Part shown: piece by piece, positions 51,054 through 61,132 of the stretch | How positions within the stretch are numbered: the first letter of the stretch is position 1 | Layout of the letters: every line of letters starts with the position of its first letter | Program-made: the position numbers and the translations under genes | DNA from: Rhabditoides inermis | Taxonomy: Eukaryota > Nematoda > Chromadorea > Rhabditida > Rhabditidae | DNA length: 64,000 nt | Reading direction: 5' to 3' | Assembly (NCBI GenBank): GCA_963966185.1 | Contig: CAWZYM010000220.1 | Location: 92,501 to 156,500, forward strand | Notes under the pieces: generated by a model | What the model was told of the DNA's origin: nothing | Database searches by the model: none | What the model saw: only the letters and a program-made list of their open reading frames with translations

Positions 51054-51126
51054 TGACATTTTGCAAATTTGTGAAAAGAATGAGTGCTCGGGCACGAAAC
51101 CGCTCAGTAAGAGCACTCTCACATGA

Positions 51127-51198
51127 GCGTCTGTGGTGTAATGGTCAGCATGGATGCCTTCCAAGCATTCGACGGGGGTTCGATTCCCCCCAGACGCA
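51127..51198 (+). tRNA. tRNA-Gly(TCC)
   Basis: Unit 30, slot b. Confidence 0.95.
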
Positions 51199-51295
51199 TA
51201 ACGTTTTGCCCTATTAAAAATAATTTCAGCATCACTACTCGCGTGCTTTTGCAGCGTGCGGTCGAATATCGGCGGAGAATGGAGAGGAATCTGAA

Positions 51296-51368
51296 GCCTC
51301 GTTAGCTCAGTTGGTAGAGCGTTAGACTTTTAATCTAACGGCCACGGGTTCGAGTCCCGTACGGGGCT
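51296..51368 (+). tRNA. tRNA-Lys(TTT)
   Basis: Unit 31 (792 bp). Confidence 0.95.
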
Positions 51369-51488
51369 GTAATTTTGCTATTTTTGGATCAATGCTACTG
51401 ATTCTTTCATCATTTCGCGGACGTACCTTGCAATCTTTGTCGGCGCCTTTTGCCAACACTTCCACGCTATTAGACAGCCGTTCTCTCG

Positions 51489-51560
51489 GCCTATGTAGTA
51501 TAGTGGTTAGTACTCCACGTTGTGGCCGTGGCGACACAGGTTCGATTCCTGTCATAGGCA
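51489..51560 (+). tRNA. tRNA-His(GTG)
   Basis: Unit 31, slot a. Confidence 0.95.
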
Positions 51561-51773
51561 TTTCCTTTTTGTAAACGTCGTCGCTCACGAAAAACTTTTG
51601 TCTGACCAACTTCGAATAAAGTTGATCGTGGGAGAACGGAAAACAGTCTTGAAGGTCCTGGAAGTGTTTCATTTCTTAGCCACTTGCAACTTGCAACTTA
51701 TTGTGTATGTATGAGTATGAGAGTATGTGTATGAATGTAACATCATCACGCAATTATTTTAGCTCAGTTATTG

Positions 51774-51845
51774 GCCTATGTAGTATAGTGGTTAGTACTC
51801 CACGTTGTGGCCGTGGCGACACAGGTTCGATTCCTGTCATAGGCA
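51774..51845 (+). tRNA. tRNA-His(GTG)
   Basis: Unit 31, slot b. Confidence 0.95.
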
Positions 51846-51918
51846 TTCCTTTTCCTTTCTCCGTTCCGTTGTCCAGATCAAGCCTGCGCATATCCGATTT
51901 CTGGGAGATCAAGAACAA

Positions 51919-51990
51919 GCGTCTGTGGTGTAATGGTCAGCATGGATGCCTTCCAAGCATTCGACGGGGGTTCGATTCCCCCCAGACGCA
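51919..51990 (+). tRNA. tRNA-Gly(TCC)
   Basis: Unit 31, single Gly slot. Confidence 0.95.
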
Positions 51991-52087
51991 TAACGTTTTG
52001 CCCTATTAAAAATAATTTCAGCATCACTACTCGCGTGCTTTTGCAGCGTGCGATCGAATATCGGCGGAGAATGGAGAGGAATCTGAA

Positions 52088-52160
52088 GCCTCGTTAGCTC
52101 AGTTGGTAGAGCGTTAGACTTTTAATCTAACGGCCACGGGTTCGAGTCCCGTACGGAACT
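52088..52160 (+). tRNA. tRNA-Lys(TTT), acceptor-mismatched copy
   Basis: Unit 32; ACGGAAC acceptor variant. Confidence 0.7.
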
Positions 52161-52280
52161 GTAATTTTGCTATTTTTGGATCAATGCTACTGATTCTTTC
52201 GTCATTTCGCGGACGTACCTTGCAATCTTTGTCGGCGCCTTTTGCCAACACTTCCACGCTATTAGACAGCCGTTCTCTCG

Positions 52281-52352
52281 GCCTATGTAGTATAGTGGTT
52301 AGTACTCCACGTTGTGGCCGTGGCGACACAGGTTCGATTCCTGTCATAGGCA
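52281..52352 (+). tRNA. tRNA-His(GTG)
   Basis: Unit 32, slot a. Confidence 0.95.
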
Positions 52353-52565
52353 TTTCCTTTTTGTAAACGTCGTCGCTCACGAAAAACTTTTGTCTGACCA
52401 ACTTCGAATAAAGTTGATCGTGGGAGAACGGAAAACAGTCTTGAAGGTCCTGGAAGTGTTTCATTTCTTAGCCACTTGCAACTTGCAACTTATTGTGTAT
52501 GTATGAGTATGAGAGTATGTGTATGAATGTAACATCATCACGCAATTATTTTAGCTCAGTTATTG

Positions 52566-52637
52566 GCCTATGTAGTATAGTGGTTAGTACTCCACGTTGT
52601 GGCCGTGGCGACACAGGTTCGATTCCTGTCATAGGCA
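52566..52637 (+). tRNA. tRNA-His(GTG)
   Basis: Unit 32, slot b. Confidence 0.95.
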
Positions 52638-52705
52638 TTCCTTTTCCTTTCTCCGTTGTCCAGATCAAGCCTGCGCATATCCGATTTCTGGGAGATCAAG
52701 AACAA

Positions 52706-52777
52706 GCGTCTGTGGTGTAATGGTCAGCATGGATGCCTTCCAAACATTCGACGGGGGTTCGATTCCCCCCAGACGCA
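52706..52777 (+). tRNA. tRNA-Gly(TCC)
   Basis: Unit 32, slot a; G39 to A as in unit 23. Confidence 0.85.
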
Positions 52778-52850
52778 TGACATTTTGCAAATTTGTGAAA
52801 AGAATGAGTGCTCGGGCACGAAACCGCTCAGTAAGAGCACTCTCACATGA

Positions 52851-52922
52851 GCGTCTGTGGTGTAATGGTCAGCATGGATGCCTTCCAAGCATTCGACGGG
52901 GGTTCGATTCCCCCCAGACGCA
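52851..52922 (+). tRNA. tRNA-Gly(TCC)
   Basis: Unit 32, slot b. Confidence 0.95.
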
Positions 52923-53019
52923 TAACGTTTTGCCCTATTAAAAATAATTTCAGCATCACTACTCGCGTGCTTTTGCAGCGTGCGGTCGAATATCGGCGGA
53001 GAATGGAGAGGAATCTGAA

Positions 53020-53092
53020 GCCTCGTTAGCTCAGTTGGTAGAGCGTTAGACTTTTAATCTAACGGCCACGGGTTCGAGTCCCGTACGGGGCT
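53020..53092 (+). tRNA. tRNA-Lys(TTT)
   Basis: Unit 33 (792 bp). Confidence 0.95.
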
Positions 53093-53212
53093 GTAATTTT
53101 GCTATTTTTGGATCAATGCTACTGATTCTTTCATCATTTCGCGGACGTACCTTGCAATCTTTGTCGGCGCCTTTTGCCAACACTTCCACGCTATTAGACA
53201 GCCGTTCTCTCG

Positions 53213-53284
53213 GCCTATGTAGTATAGTGGTTAGTACTCCACGTTGTGGCCGTGGCGACACAGGTTCGATTCCTGTCATAGGCA
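53213..53284 (+). tRNA. tRNA-His(GTG)
   Basis: Unit 33, slot a. Confidence 0.95.
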
Positions 53285-53497
53285 TTTCCTTTTTGTAAAC
53301 GTCGTCGCTCACGAAAAACTTTTGTCTGACCAACTTCGAATAAAGTTGATCGTGGGAGAACGGAAAACAGTCTTGAAGGTCCTGGAAGTGTTTCATTTCT
53401 TAGCCACTTGCAACTTGCAACTTATTGTGTATGTATGAGTATGAGAGTATGTGTATGAATGTAACATCATCACGCAATTATTTTAGCTCAGTTATTG

Positions 53498-53569
53498 GCC
53501 TATGTAGTATAGTGGTTAGTACTCCACGTTGTGGCCGTGGCGACACAGGTTCGATTCCTGTCATAGGCA
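53498..53569 (+). tRNA. tRNA-His(GTG)
   Basis: Unit 33, slot b. Confidence 0.95.
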
Positions 53570-53642
53570 TTCCTTTTCCTTTCTCCGTTCCGTTGTCCAG
53601 ATCAAGCCTGCGCATATCCGATTTCTGGGAGATCAAGAACAA

Positions 53643-53714
53643 GCGTCTGTGGTGTAATGGTCAGCATGGATGCCTTCCAAGCATTCGACGGGGGTTCGAT
53701 TCCCCCCAGACGCA
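53643..53714 (+). tRNA. tRNA-Gly(TCC)
   Basis: Unit 33, single Gly slot. Confidence 0.95.
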
Positions 53715-53811
53715 TAACGTTTTGCCCTATTAAAAATAATTTCAGCATCACTACTCGCGTGCTTTTGCAGCGTGCGATCGAATATCGGCGGAGAATGGAG
53801 AGGAATCTGAA

Positions 53812-53884
53812 GCCTCGTTAGCTCAGTTGGTAGAGCGTTAGACTTTTAATCTAACGGCCACGGGTTCGAGTCCCGTACGGGGCT
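53812..53884 (+). tRNA. tRNA-Lys(TTT)
   Basis: Unit 34. Confidence 0.95.
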
Positions 53885-54004
53885 GTAATTTTGCTTTTTT
53901 TGGATCAATGCTACTGATTCTTTCATCATTTCGCGGACGTACCTTGCAATCTTTGTCGGCGCCTTTTGCCAACACTTCCACGCTATTAGACAGCCGTTCT
54001 CTCG

Positions 54005-54076
54005 GCCTATGTAGTATAGTGGTTAGTACTCCACGTTGTGGCCGTGGCGACACAGGTTCGATTCCTGTCATAGGCA
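54005..54076 (+). tRNA. tRNA-His(GTG)
   Basis: Unit 34, slot a. Confidence 0.95.
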
Positions 54077-54289
54077 TTTCCTTTTTGTAAACGTCGTCGC
54101 TCACGAAAAACTTTTGTCTGACCAACTTCGAATAAAGTTGATCGTGGGAGAACGGAAAACAGTCTTGAAGGTCCTGGAAGTGTTTCATTTCTTAGCCACT
54201 TGCAACTTGCAACTTATTGTGTATGTATGAGTATGAGAGTATGTGTATGAATGTAACATCATCACGCAATTATTTTAGCTCAGTTATTG

Positions 54290-54361
54290 GCCTATGTAGT
54301 ATAGTGGTTAGTACTCCACGTTGTGGCCGTGGCGACACAGGTTCGATTCCTGTCATAGGCA
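54290..54361 (+). tRNA. tRNA-His(GTG)
   Basis: Unit 34, slot b. Confidence 0.95.
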
Positions 54362-54429
54362 TTCCTTTTCCTTTCTCCGTTGTCCAGATCAAGCCTGCGC
54401 ATATCCGATTTCTGGGAGATCAAGAACAA

Positions 54430-54501
54430 GCGTCTGTGGTGTAATGGTCAGCATGGATGCCTTCCAAGCATTCGACGGGGGTTCGATTCCCCCCAGACGC
54501 A
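54430..54501 (+). tRNA. tRNA-Gly(TCC)
   Basis: Unit 34, slot a. Confidence 0.95.
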
Positions 54502-54574
54502 TGACATTTTGCAAATTTGTGAAAAGAATGAGTGCTCGGGCACGAAACCGCTCAGTAAGAGCACTCTCACATGA

Positions 54575-54646
54575 GCGTCTGTGGTGTAATGGTCAGCATG
54601 GATGCCTTCCAAGCATTCGACGGGGGTTCGATTCCCCCCAGACGCA
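54575..54646 (+). tRNA. tRNA-Gly(TCC)
   Basis: Unit 34, slot b. Confidence 0.95.
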
Positions 54647-54743
54647 TAACGTTTTGCCCTATTAAAAATAATTTCAGCATCACTACTCGCGTGCTTTTGC
54701 AGCGTGCGATCGAATATCGGCGGAGAATGGAGAGGCATCTGAA

Positions 54744-54816
54744 GCCTCGTTAGCTCAGTTGGTAGAGCGTTAGACTTTTAATCTAACGGCCACTGGTTCG
54801 AGTCCCGTACGGGGCT
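54744..54816 (+). tRNA. tRNA-Lys(TTT)
   Basis: Unit 35; T-stem mismatch as in unit 18. Confidence 0.85.
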
Positions 54817-54936
54817 GTAATTTTGCTATTTTTGGATCAATGCTACTGATTCTTTCATCATTTCGCGGACGTACCTTGCAATCTTTGTCGGCGCCTTTTG
54901 CCAACACTTCCACGCTATTAGACAGCCGTTCTCTCG

Positions 54937-55008
54937 GCCTATGTAGTATAGTGGTTAGTACTCCACGTTGTGGCCGTGGCGACACAGGTTCGATTCCTGT
55001 CATAGGCA
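54937..55008 (+). tRNA. tRNA-His(GTG)
   Basis: Unit 35, slot a. Confidence 0.95.
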
Positions 55009-55221
55009 TTTCCTTTTTGTAAACGTCGTCGCTCACGAAAAACTTTTGTCTGACCAACTTCGAATAAAGTTGATCGTGGGAGAACGGAAAACAGTCTTGA
55101 AGGTCCTGGAAGTGTTTCATTTCTTAGCCACTTGCAACTTGCAACTTATTGTGTATGCATGAGTATGAGAGTATGTGTATGAATGTAACATCATCACGCA
55201 ATTATTTTAGCTCAGTTATTG

Positions 55222-55293
55222 GCCTATGTAGTATAGTGGTTAGTACTCCACGTTGTGGCCGTGGCGACACAGGTTCGATTCCTGTCATAGGCA
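55222..55293 (+). tRNA. tRNA-His(GTG)
   Basis: Unit 35, slot b. Confidence 0.95.
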
Positions 55294-55362
55294 TTCCTTT
55301 TTCCTTTCTCCGTTGTCCAGATCAAGCCTGCGCATATCCGATTTCTGGGAGATAAAGAACAA

Positions 55363-55437
55363 GCGTCTGTGGTGTAATGGTCAGCATGGATGCCTTCCAA
55401 GCATTCGACGGGGTTTCGTCCCCCCCCCCCAGACGCA
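55363..55437 (+). pseudogene. tRNA-Gly(TCC) pseudogene with poly-C expansion
   Basis: Unit 35, slot a. Same lesion as in unit 18 but with a C run two bases shorter. Confidence 0.85.
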
Positions 55438-55510
55438 TGACATTTTGCAAATTTGTGAAAAGAATGAGTGCTCGGGCACGAAACCGCTCAGTAAGAGCAC
55501 TCTCACATGA

Positions 55511-55582
55511 GCGTCTGTGGTGTAATGGTCAGCATAGATGCCTTCCAAGCATTCGACGGGGGTTCGATTCCCCCCAGACGCA
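55511..55582 (+). tRNA. tRNA-Gly(TCC)
   Basis: Unit 35, slot b; G to A at the D-stem/anticodon-stem junction (CATAGATG). Confidence 0.9.
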
Positions 55583-55679
55583 TAACGTTTTGCCCTATTA
55601 AAAATAATTTCAGCATCACTACTCGCGTGCTTTTGCAGCGTGCGATCGATTATCGGCGGAGAATGGAGAGGAATCTGAA

Positions 55680-55752
55680 GCCTCGTTAGCTCAGTTGGTA
55701 GAGTGTTAGACTTTTAATCTAACGGCCACGGGTTCGAGTCCCGTACGGGGCT
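55680..55752 (+). tRNA. tRNA-Lys(TTT)
   Basis: Unit 36; D-stem C to T (AGAGT), leaving a G-U pair. Confidence 0.92.
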
Positions 55753-55872
55753 GTAATTTTGCTATTTTTGGATCAATGCTACTGATTCTTTCATCATTTC
55801 GCGGACGTACCTTGCAATCTTTGTCGGCGCCTTTTGCCAACACTTCCACGCTATTAGACAGCCATTCTCTCG

Positions 55873-55944
55873 GCCTATGTAGTATAGTGGTTAGTACTCC
55901 ACGTTGTGGCCGTGGCGACACAGGTTCGATTCCTGTCATAGGCA
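55873..55944 (+). tRNA. tRNA-His(GTG)
   Basis: Unit 36, slot a. Confidence 0.95.
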
Positions 55945-56157
55945 TTTCCTTTTTGTAAACGTCGTCGCTCACGAAAAACTTTTGTCTGACCAACTTCGAA
56001 TAAAGTTGATCGTGGGAGAACGGAAAACAGTCTTGAAGGTCCTGGAAGTGTTTCATTTCTTAGCCACTTGCAACTTGCAACTTATTGTGTATGTATGAGT
56101 ATGAGAGTATGTGTATGAATGTAACATCATCACGCAACTATTTTAGCTCAGTTATTG

Positions 56158-56229
56158 GCCTATGTAGTATAGTGGTTAGTACTCCACGTTGTGGCCGTGG
56201 CGACACAGGTTCGATTCCTGTCATAGGCA
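56158..56229 (+). tRNA. tRNA-His(GTG)
   Basis: Unit 36, slot b. Confidence 0.95.
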
Positions 56230-56297
56230 TTCCTTTTCCTTTCTCCGTTGTCCAGATCAAGCCTGCGCATATCCGATTTCTGCGAGATCAAGAACAA

Positions 56298-56369
56298 GCG
56301 TCTGTGGTGTAATGGTCAGCATGGATGCCTTCCAAGCATTCGACGGGGGTTCGATTCCCCCCAGACGCA
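56298..56369 (+). tRNA. tRNA-Gly(TCC)
   Basis: Unit 36, slot a. Confidence 0.95.
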
Positions 56370-56442
56370 TGACATTTTGCAAATTTGTGAAAAGAATGAG
56401 TGCTCGGGCACGAAACCGCTCAGTAAGAGCACTCTCATATGA

Positions 56443-56514
56443 GCGTCTGTGGTGTAATGGTCAGCATGGATGCCTTCCAAGCATTCGACGGGGGTTCGAT
56501 TCCCCCCAGACGCA
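56443..56514 (+). tRNA. tRNA-Gly(TCC)
   Basis: Unit 36, slot b. Confidence 0.95.
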
Positions 56515-56611
56515 TAACGTTTTGCCCTATTAAAAATAATTTCAGCATCACTACTCGCGTGCTTTTGCAGCGTGCGATCGAATATCGGCGGAGAATGGAG
56601 AGGAATCTGAA

Positions 56612-56684
56612 GCCTCGTTAGCTCAGTTGGTAGAGCGTTAGACTTTTAATCTAACGGCCACGGGTTCGAGTCCCGTACGGGGCT
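56612..56684 (+). tRNA. tRNA-Lys(TTT)
   Basis: Unit 37. Confidence 0.95.
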
Positions 56685-56804
56685 GTAATTTTGCTATTTT
56701 TGGATCAATGCTACTGATTCTTTCATCATTTCGCGGACGTACCTTGCAATCTTTGTCGGCGCCTTTTGCCAACACTTCCACGCTATTAGACAGCCGTTCT
56801 CTCG

Positions 56805-56876
56805 GCCTATGTAGTATAGTGGTTAGTACTCCACGTTGTGGCCGTGGCGACACAGGTTCGATTCCTGTCATAGGCA
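56805..56876 (+). tRNA. tRNA-His(GTG)
   Basis: Unit 37, slot a. Confidence 0.95.
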
Positions 56877-57089
56877 TTTCCTTTTTGTAAACGTCGTCGC
56901 TCACGAAAAACTTTTGTCTGACCAACTTCGAATAAAGTTGATCGTGGGAGAACGGAAAACAGTCTTGAAGGTCCTGGAAGTGTTTCATTTCTTAGCCACT
57001 TGCAACTTGCAACTTATTGTGTATGTATGAGTATGAGAGTATGTGTATGAATGTAACATCATCACGCAATTATTTTAGCTCAGTTATTG

Positions 57090-57161
57090 GCCTATGTAGT
57101 ATAGTGGTTAGTACTCCACGTTGTGGCCGTGGCGACACAGGTTCGATTCCTGTCATAGGCA
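57090..57161 (+). tRNA. tRNA-His(GTG)
   Basis: Unit 37, slot b. Confidence 0.95.
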
Positions 57162-57229
57162 TTCCTTTTCCTTTCTCCGTTGTCCAGATCAAGCCTGCGC
57201 ATATCCGATTTCTGGGAGATCAAGAACAA

Positions 57230-57301
57230 GCGTCTGTGGTGTAATGGTCAGCATGGATGCCTTCCAAGCATTCGACGGGGCATCGATTCCCCCCAGACGC
57301 A
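57230..57301 (+). tRNA. tRNA-Gly(TCC), B-box mutated
   Basis: Unit 37, slot a. GGGGCATCGATT replaces GGGGGTTCGATT, changing invariant G53 and T54 of the B-box. Likely poorly transcribed. Confidence 0.6.
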
Positions 57302-57374
57302 TGACATTTTGCAAATTTGTGAAAAGAATGAGTGCTCGGGCACGAAACCGCTCAGTAAGAGCACTCTCATATGA

Positions 57375-57446
57375 GCGTCTGTGGTGTAATGGTCAGCATG
57401 GATGCCTTCCAAGCATTCGACGGGGGTTCGATTCCCCCCAGACGCA
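57375..57446 (+). tRNA. tRNA-Gly(TCC)
   Basis: Unit 37, slot b. Confidence 0.95.
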
Positions 57447-57543
57447 TAACGTTTTGCCCTATTAAAAATAATTTCAGCATCACTACTCGCGTGCTTTTGC
57501 AGCGTGCGATCGAATATCGGCGGAGAATGGAGAGGAATCTGAA

Positions 57544-57616
57544 GCCTCGTTAGCTCAGTTAGTAGAGCGTTAGACTTTTAATCTAACGGCCACGGGTTCG
57601 AGTCCCGTACGGGGCT
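57544..57616 (+). tRNA. tRNA-Lys(TTT)
   Basis: Unit 38 (646 bp); one of the two D-loop GG bases is A (CAGTTAGTAG). Confidence 0.82.
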
Positions 57617-57736
57617 GTAATTTTGCTATTTTTGGATCAATGCTACTGATTCTTTCATCATTTCGCGGACGTACCTTGCAATCTTTGTCGGCGCCTTTTG
57701 CCAACACTTCCACGCTATTAGACAGCCGTTCTCTCG

Positions 57737-57808
57737 GCCTATGTAGTATAGTGGTTAGTACTCCACGTTGTGGCCGTGGCGACACAGGTTCGATTCCTGT
57801 CATAGGCA
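57737..57808 (+). tRNA. tRNA-His(GTG)
   Basis: Unit 38, single His with slot-a 5-prime and slot-b 3-prime flank. Confidence 0.95.
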
Positions 57809-57876
57809 TTCCTTTTCCTTTCTCCGTTGTCCAGATCAAGCCTGCGCATATCCGATTTCTGGGAGATCAAGAACAA

Positions 57877-57948
57877 GCGTCTGTGGTGTAATGGTCAGCA
57901 TGGATGCCTTCCAAGCATTCGACGGGGGTTCGATTCCCCCCAGACGCA
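57877..57948 (+). tRNA. tRNA-Gly(TCC)
   Basis: Unit 38, slot a. Confidence 0.95.
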
Positions 57949-58021
57949 TGACATTTTGCAAATTTGTGAAAAGAAAGAGTGCTCGGGCACGAAACCGCTC
58001 AGTAAGAGCACTCTCAAATGA

Positions 58022-58092
58022 GCGTCTGTGGTGTAATGGTCAGCATGGATGCCTTCCAAGCATTCGACGGTGGTTCGATTCCCCCAGACGCA
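58022..58092 (+). tRNA. tRNA-Gly(TCC), T-arm variant
   Basis: Unit 38, slot b; GGTGG T-stem and one C deleted (71 nt). Confidence 0.75.
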
Positions 58093-58189
58093 TAACGTTT
58101 TGCCCTATTAAAAATAATTTCAGCATCACTACTCGCGTGCTTTTGCAGCGTGCGATCGAATATCGGCGGAGAATGGAGAGGAATCTGAA

Positions 58190-58262
58190 GCCTCGTTAGC
58201 TCAGTTGGTAGAGCGTTAGACTTTTAATCTAACGGCCACGGGTTCGAGTCCCGTACGGGGCT
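58190..58262 (+). tRNA. tRNA-Lys(TTT)
   Basis: Unit 39 (646 bp). Confidence 0.95.
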
Positions 58263-58382
58263 GTAATTTTGCTATTTTTGGATCAATGCTACTGATTCTT
58301 TCATCATTTCGCGGACGTACCTTGCAATCTTTGTCGGCGCCTTTTGCCAACACTTCCACGCTATTAGACAGCCGTTCTCTCG

Positions 58383-58454
58383 GCCTATGTAGTATAGTGG
58401 TTAGTACTCCACGTTGTGGCCGTGGCGACACAGGTTCGATTCCTGTCATAGGCA
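58383..58454 (+). tRNA. tRNA-His(GTG)
   Basis: Unit 39, single His. Confidence 0.95.
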
Positions 58455-58522
58455 TTCCTTTTCCTTTCTCCGTTGTCCAGATCAAGCCTGCGCATATCCG
58501 ATTTCTGGGAGATCAAGAACAA

Positions 58523-58594
58523 GCGTCTGTGGTGTAATGGTCAGCATGGATGCCTTCCAAGCATTCGACGGGGGTTCGATTCCCCCCAGACGCA
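58523..58594 (+). tRNA. tRNA-Gly(TCC)
   Basis: Unit 39, slot a. Confidence 0.95.
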
Positions 58595-58667
58595 TGACAT
58601 TTTGCAAATTTGTGAAAAGAAAGAGTGCTCGGGCACGAAACCGCTCAGTAAGAGCACTCTCAAATGA

Positions 58668-58738
58668 GCGTCTGTGGTGTAATGGTCAGCATGGATGCCT
58701 TCCAAGCATTCGACGGTGGTTCGATTCCCCCAGACGCA
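58668..58738 (+). tRNA. tRNA-Gly(TCC), T-arm variant
   Basis: Unit 39, slot b; as unit 38. Confidence 0.75.
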
Positions 58739-58835
58739 TAACGTTTTGCCCTATTAAAAATAATTTCAGCATCACTACTCGCGTGCTTTTGCAGCGTGCG
58801 ATCGAATATCGGCGGAGAATGGAGAGGAATCTGAA

Positions 58836-58908
58836 GCCTCGTTAGCTCAGTTGGTAGAGCGTTAGACTTTTAATCTAACGGCCACGGGTTCGAGTCCCGT
58901 ACGGGGCT
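58836..58908 (+). tRNA. tRNA-Lys(TTT)
   Basis: Unit 40 (646 bp). Confidence 0.95.
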
Positions 58909-59028
58909 GTAATTTTGCTATTTTTGGATCAATGCTACTGATTCTTTCATCATTTCGCGGACGTACCTTGCAATCTTTGTCGGCGCCTTTTGCCAACACT
59001 TCCACGCTATTAGACAGCCGTTCTCTCG

Positions 59029-59100
59029 GCCTATGTAGTATAGTGGTTAGTACTCCACGTTGTGGCCGTGGCGACACAGGTTCGATTCCTGTCATAGGCA
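59029..59100 (+). tRNA. tRNA-His(GTG)
   Basis: Unit 40, single His. Confidence 0.95.
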
Positions 59101-59168
59101 TTCCTTTTCCTTTCTCCGTTGTCCAGATCAAGCCTGCGCATATCCGATTTCTGGGAGATCAAGAACAA

Positions 59169-59240
59169 GCGTCTGTGGTGTAATGGTCAGCATGGATGCC
59201 TTCCAAGCATTCGACGGGGGTTCGATTCCCCCCAGACGCA
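59169..59240 (+). tRNA. tRNA-Gly(TCC)
   Basis: Unit 40, slot a. Confidence 0.95.
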
Positions 59241-59313
59241 TGACATTTTGCAAATTTGTGAAAAGAAAGAGTGCTCGGGCACGAAACCGCTCAGTAAGAG
59301 CACTCTCAAATGA

Positions 59314-59384
59314 GCGTCTGTGGTGTAATGGTCAGCATGGATGCCTTCCAAGCATTCGACGGTGGTTCGATTCCCCCAGACGCA
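59314..59384 (+). tRNA. tRNA-Gly(TCC), T-arm variant
   Basis: Unit 40, slot b; as unit 38. Confidence 0.75.
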
Positions 59385-59481
59385 TAACGTTTTGCCCTAT
59401 TAAAAATAATTTCAGCATCACTACTCGCGTGCTTTTGCAGCGTGCGATCGAATATCGGCGGAGAATGGAGAGGAATCTGAA

Positions 59482-59554
59482 GCCTCGTTAGCTCAGTTGG
59501 TAGAGCGTTAGACTTTTAATCTAACGGCCACGGGTTCGAGTCCCGTACGGGGCT
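59482..59554 (+). tRNA. tRNA-Lys(TTT)
   Basis: Unit 41 (646 bp). Confidence 0.95.
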
Positions 59555-59674
59555 GTAATTTTGCTATTTTTGGATCAATGCTACTGATTCTTTCATCATT
59601 TCGCGGACGTACCTTGCAATCTTTGTCGGCGCCTTTTGCCAACACTTCCACGCTATTAGACAGCCGTTCTCTCG

Positions 59675-59746
59675 GCCTATGTAGTATAGTGGTTAGTACT
59701 CCACGTTGTGGCCGTGGCGACACAGGTTCGATTCCTGTCATAGGCA
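59675..59746 (+). tRNA. tRNA-His(GTG)
   Basis: Unit 41, single His. Confidence 0.95.
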
Positions 59747-59814
59747 TTCCTTTTCCTTTCTCCGTTGTCCAGATCAAGCCTGCGCATATCCGATTTCTGG
59801 GAGATCAAGAACAA

Positions 59815-59886
59815 GCGTCTGTGGTGTAATGGTCAGCATGGATGCCTTCCAAGCATTCGACGGGGGTTCGATTCCCCCCAGACGCA
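59815..59886 (+). tRNA. tRNA-Gly(TCC)
   Basis: Unit 41, slot a. Confidence 0.95.
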
Positions 59887-59959
59887 TGACATTTTGCAAA
59901 TTTGTGAAAAGAAAGAGTGCTCGGGCACGAAACCGCTCAGTAAGAGCACTCTCAAATGA

Positions 59960-60030
59960 GCGTCTGTGGTGTAATGGTCAGCATGGATGCCTTCCAAGCA
60001 TTCGACGGTGGTTCGATTCCCCCAGACGCA
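59960..60030 (+). tRNA. tRNA-Gly(TCC), T-arm variant
   Basis: Unit 41, slot b; as unit 38. Confidence 0.75.
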
Positions 60031-60127
60031 TAACGTTTTGCCCTATTAAAAATAATTTCAGCATCACTACTCGCGTGCTTTTGCAGCGTGCGATCGAATA
60101 TCGGCGGAGAATGGAGAGGAATCTGAA

Positions 60128-60200
60128 GCCTCGTTAGCTCAGTTGGTAGAGCGTTAGACTTTTAATCTAACGGCCACGGGTTCGAGTCCCGTACGGGGCT
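60128..60200 (+). tRNA. tRNA-Lys(TTT)
   Basis: Unit 42. Confidence 0.95.
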
Positions 60201-60320
60201 GTAATTTTGCTATTTTTGGATCAATGCTACTGATTCTTTCATCATTTCGCGGACGTACCTTGCAATCTTTGTCGGCGCCTTTTGCCAACACTTCCACGCT
60301 ATTAGACAGCCGTTCTCTCG

Positions 60321-60392
60321 GCCTATGTAGTATAGTGGTTAGTACTCCACGTTGTGGCCGTGGCGACACAGGTTCGATTCCTGTCATAGGCA
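60321..60392 (+). tRNA. tRNA-His(GTG)
   Basis: Unit 42, slot a. Confidence 0.95.
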
Positions 60393-60605
60393 TTTCCTTT
60401 TTGTAAACGTCGTCGCTCACGAAAAACTTTTGTCTGACCAACTTCGAATAAAGTTGATCGTGGGAGAACGGAAAACAGTCTTGAAGGTCCTGGAAGTGTT
60501 TCATTTCTTAGCCACTTGCAACTTGCAACTTATTGTGTATGTATGAGTATGAGAGTATGTGTATGAATGTAACATCATCACGCAATTATTTTAGCTCAGT
60601 TATTG

Positions 60606-60677
60606 GCCTATGTAGTATAGTGGTTAGTACTCCACGTTGTGGCCGTGGCGACACAGGTTCGATTCCTGTCATAGGCA
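60606..60677 (+). tRNA. tRNA-His(GTG)
   Basis: Unit 42, slot b. Confidence 0.95.
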
Positions 60678-60745
60678 TTCCTTTTCCTTTCTCCGTTGTC
60701 CAGATCAAGCCTGCGCATATACGATTTCTGGGAGATCAAGAACAA

Positions 60746-60817
60746 GCGTCTGTGGTGTAATGGTCAGCATGGATGCCTTCCAAGCATTCGACGGGGCATC
60801 GATTCCCCCCAGACGCA
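60746..60817 (+). tRNA. tRNA-Gly(TCC), B-box mutated
   Basis: Unit 42, slot a; same GGGGCATCG lesion as unit 37. Confidence 0.6.
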
Positions 60818-60890
60818 TGACATTTTGCAAATTTGTGAAAAGAATGAGTGCTCGGGCACGAAACCGCTCAGTAAGAGCACTCTCACATGA

Positions 60891-60962
60891 GCGTCTGTGG
60901 TGTAATGGTCAGCATGGATGCCTTCCAAGCATTCGACGGGGGTTCGATTCCCCCCAGACGCA
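60891..60962 (+). tRNA. tRNA-Gly(TCC)
   Basis: Unit 42, slot b. Confidence 0.95.
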
Positions 60963-61059
60963 TAACGTTTTGCCCTATTAAAAATAATTTCAGCATCACT
61001 ACTCGCGTGCTTTTGCAGCGTGCGATCGATTATCGGCGGAGAATGGAGAGGAATCTGAA

Positions 61060-61132
61060 GCCTCGTTAGCTCAGTTGGTAGAGCGTTAGACTTTTAATCT
61101 AACGGCCACGGGTTCGAGTCCCGTACGGGGCT
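61060..61132 (+). tRNA. tRNA-Lys(TTT)
   Basis: Unit 43 (966 bp). Confidence 0.95.
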
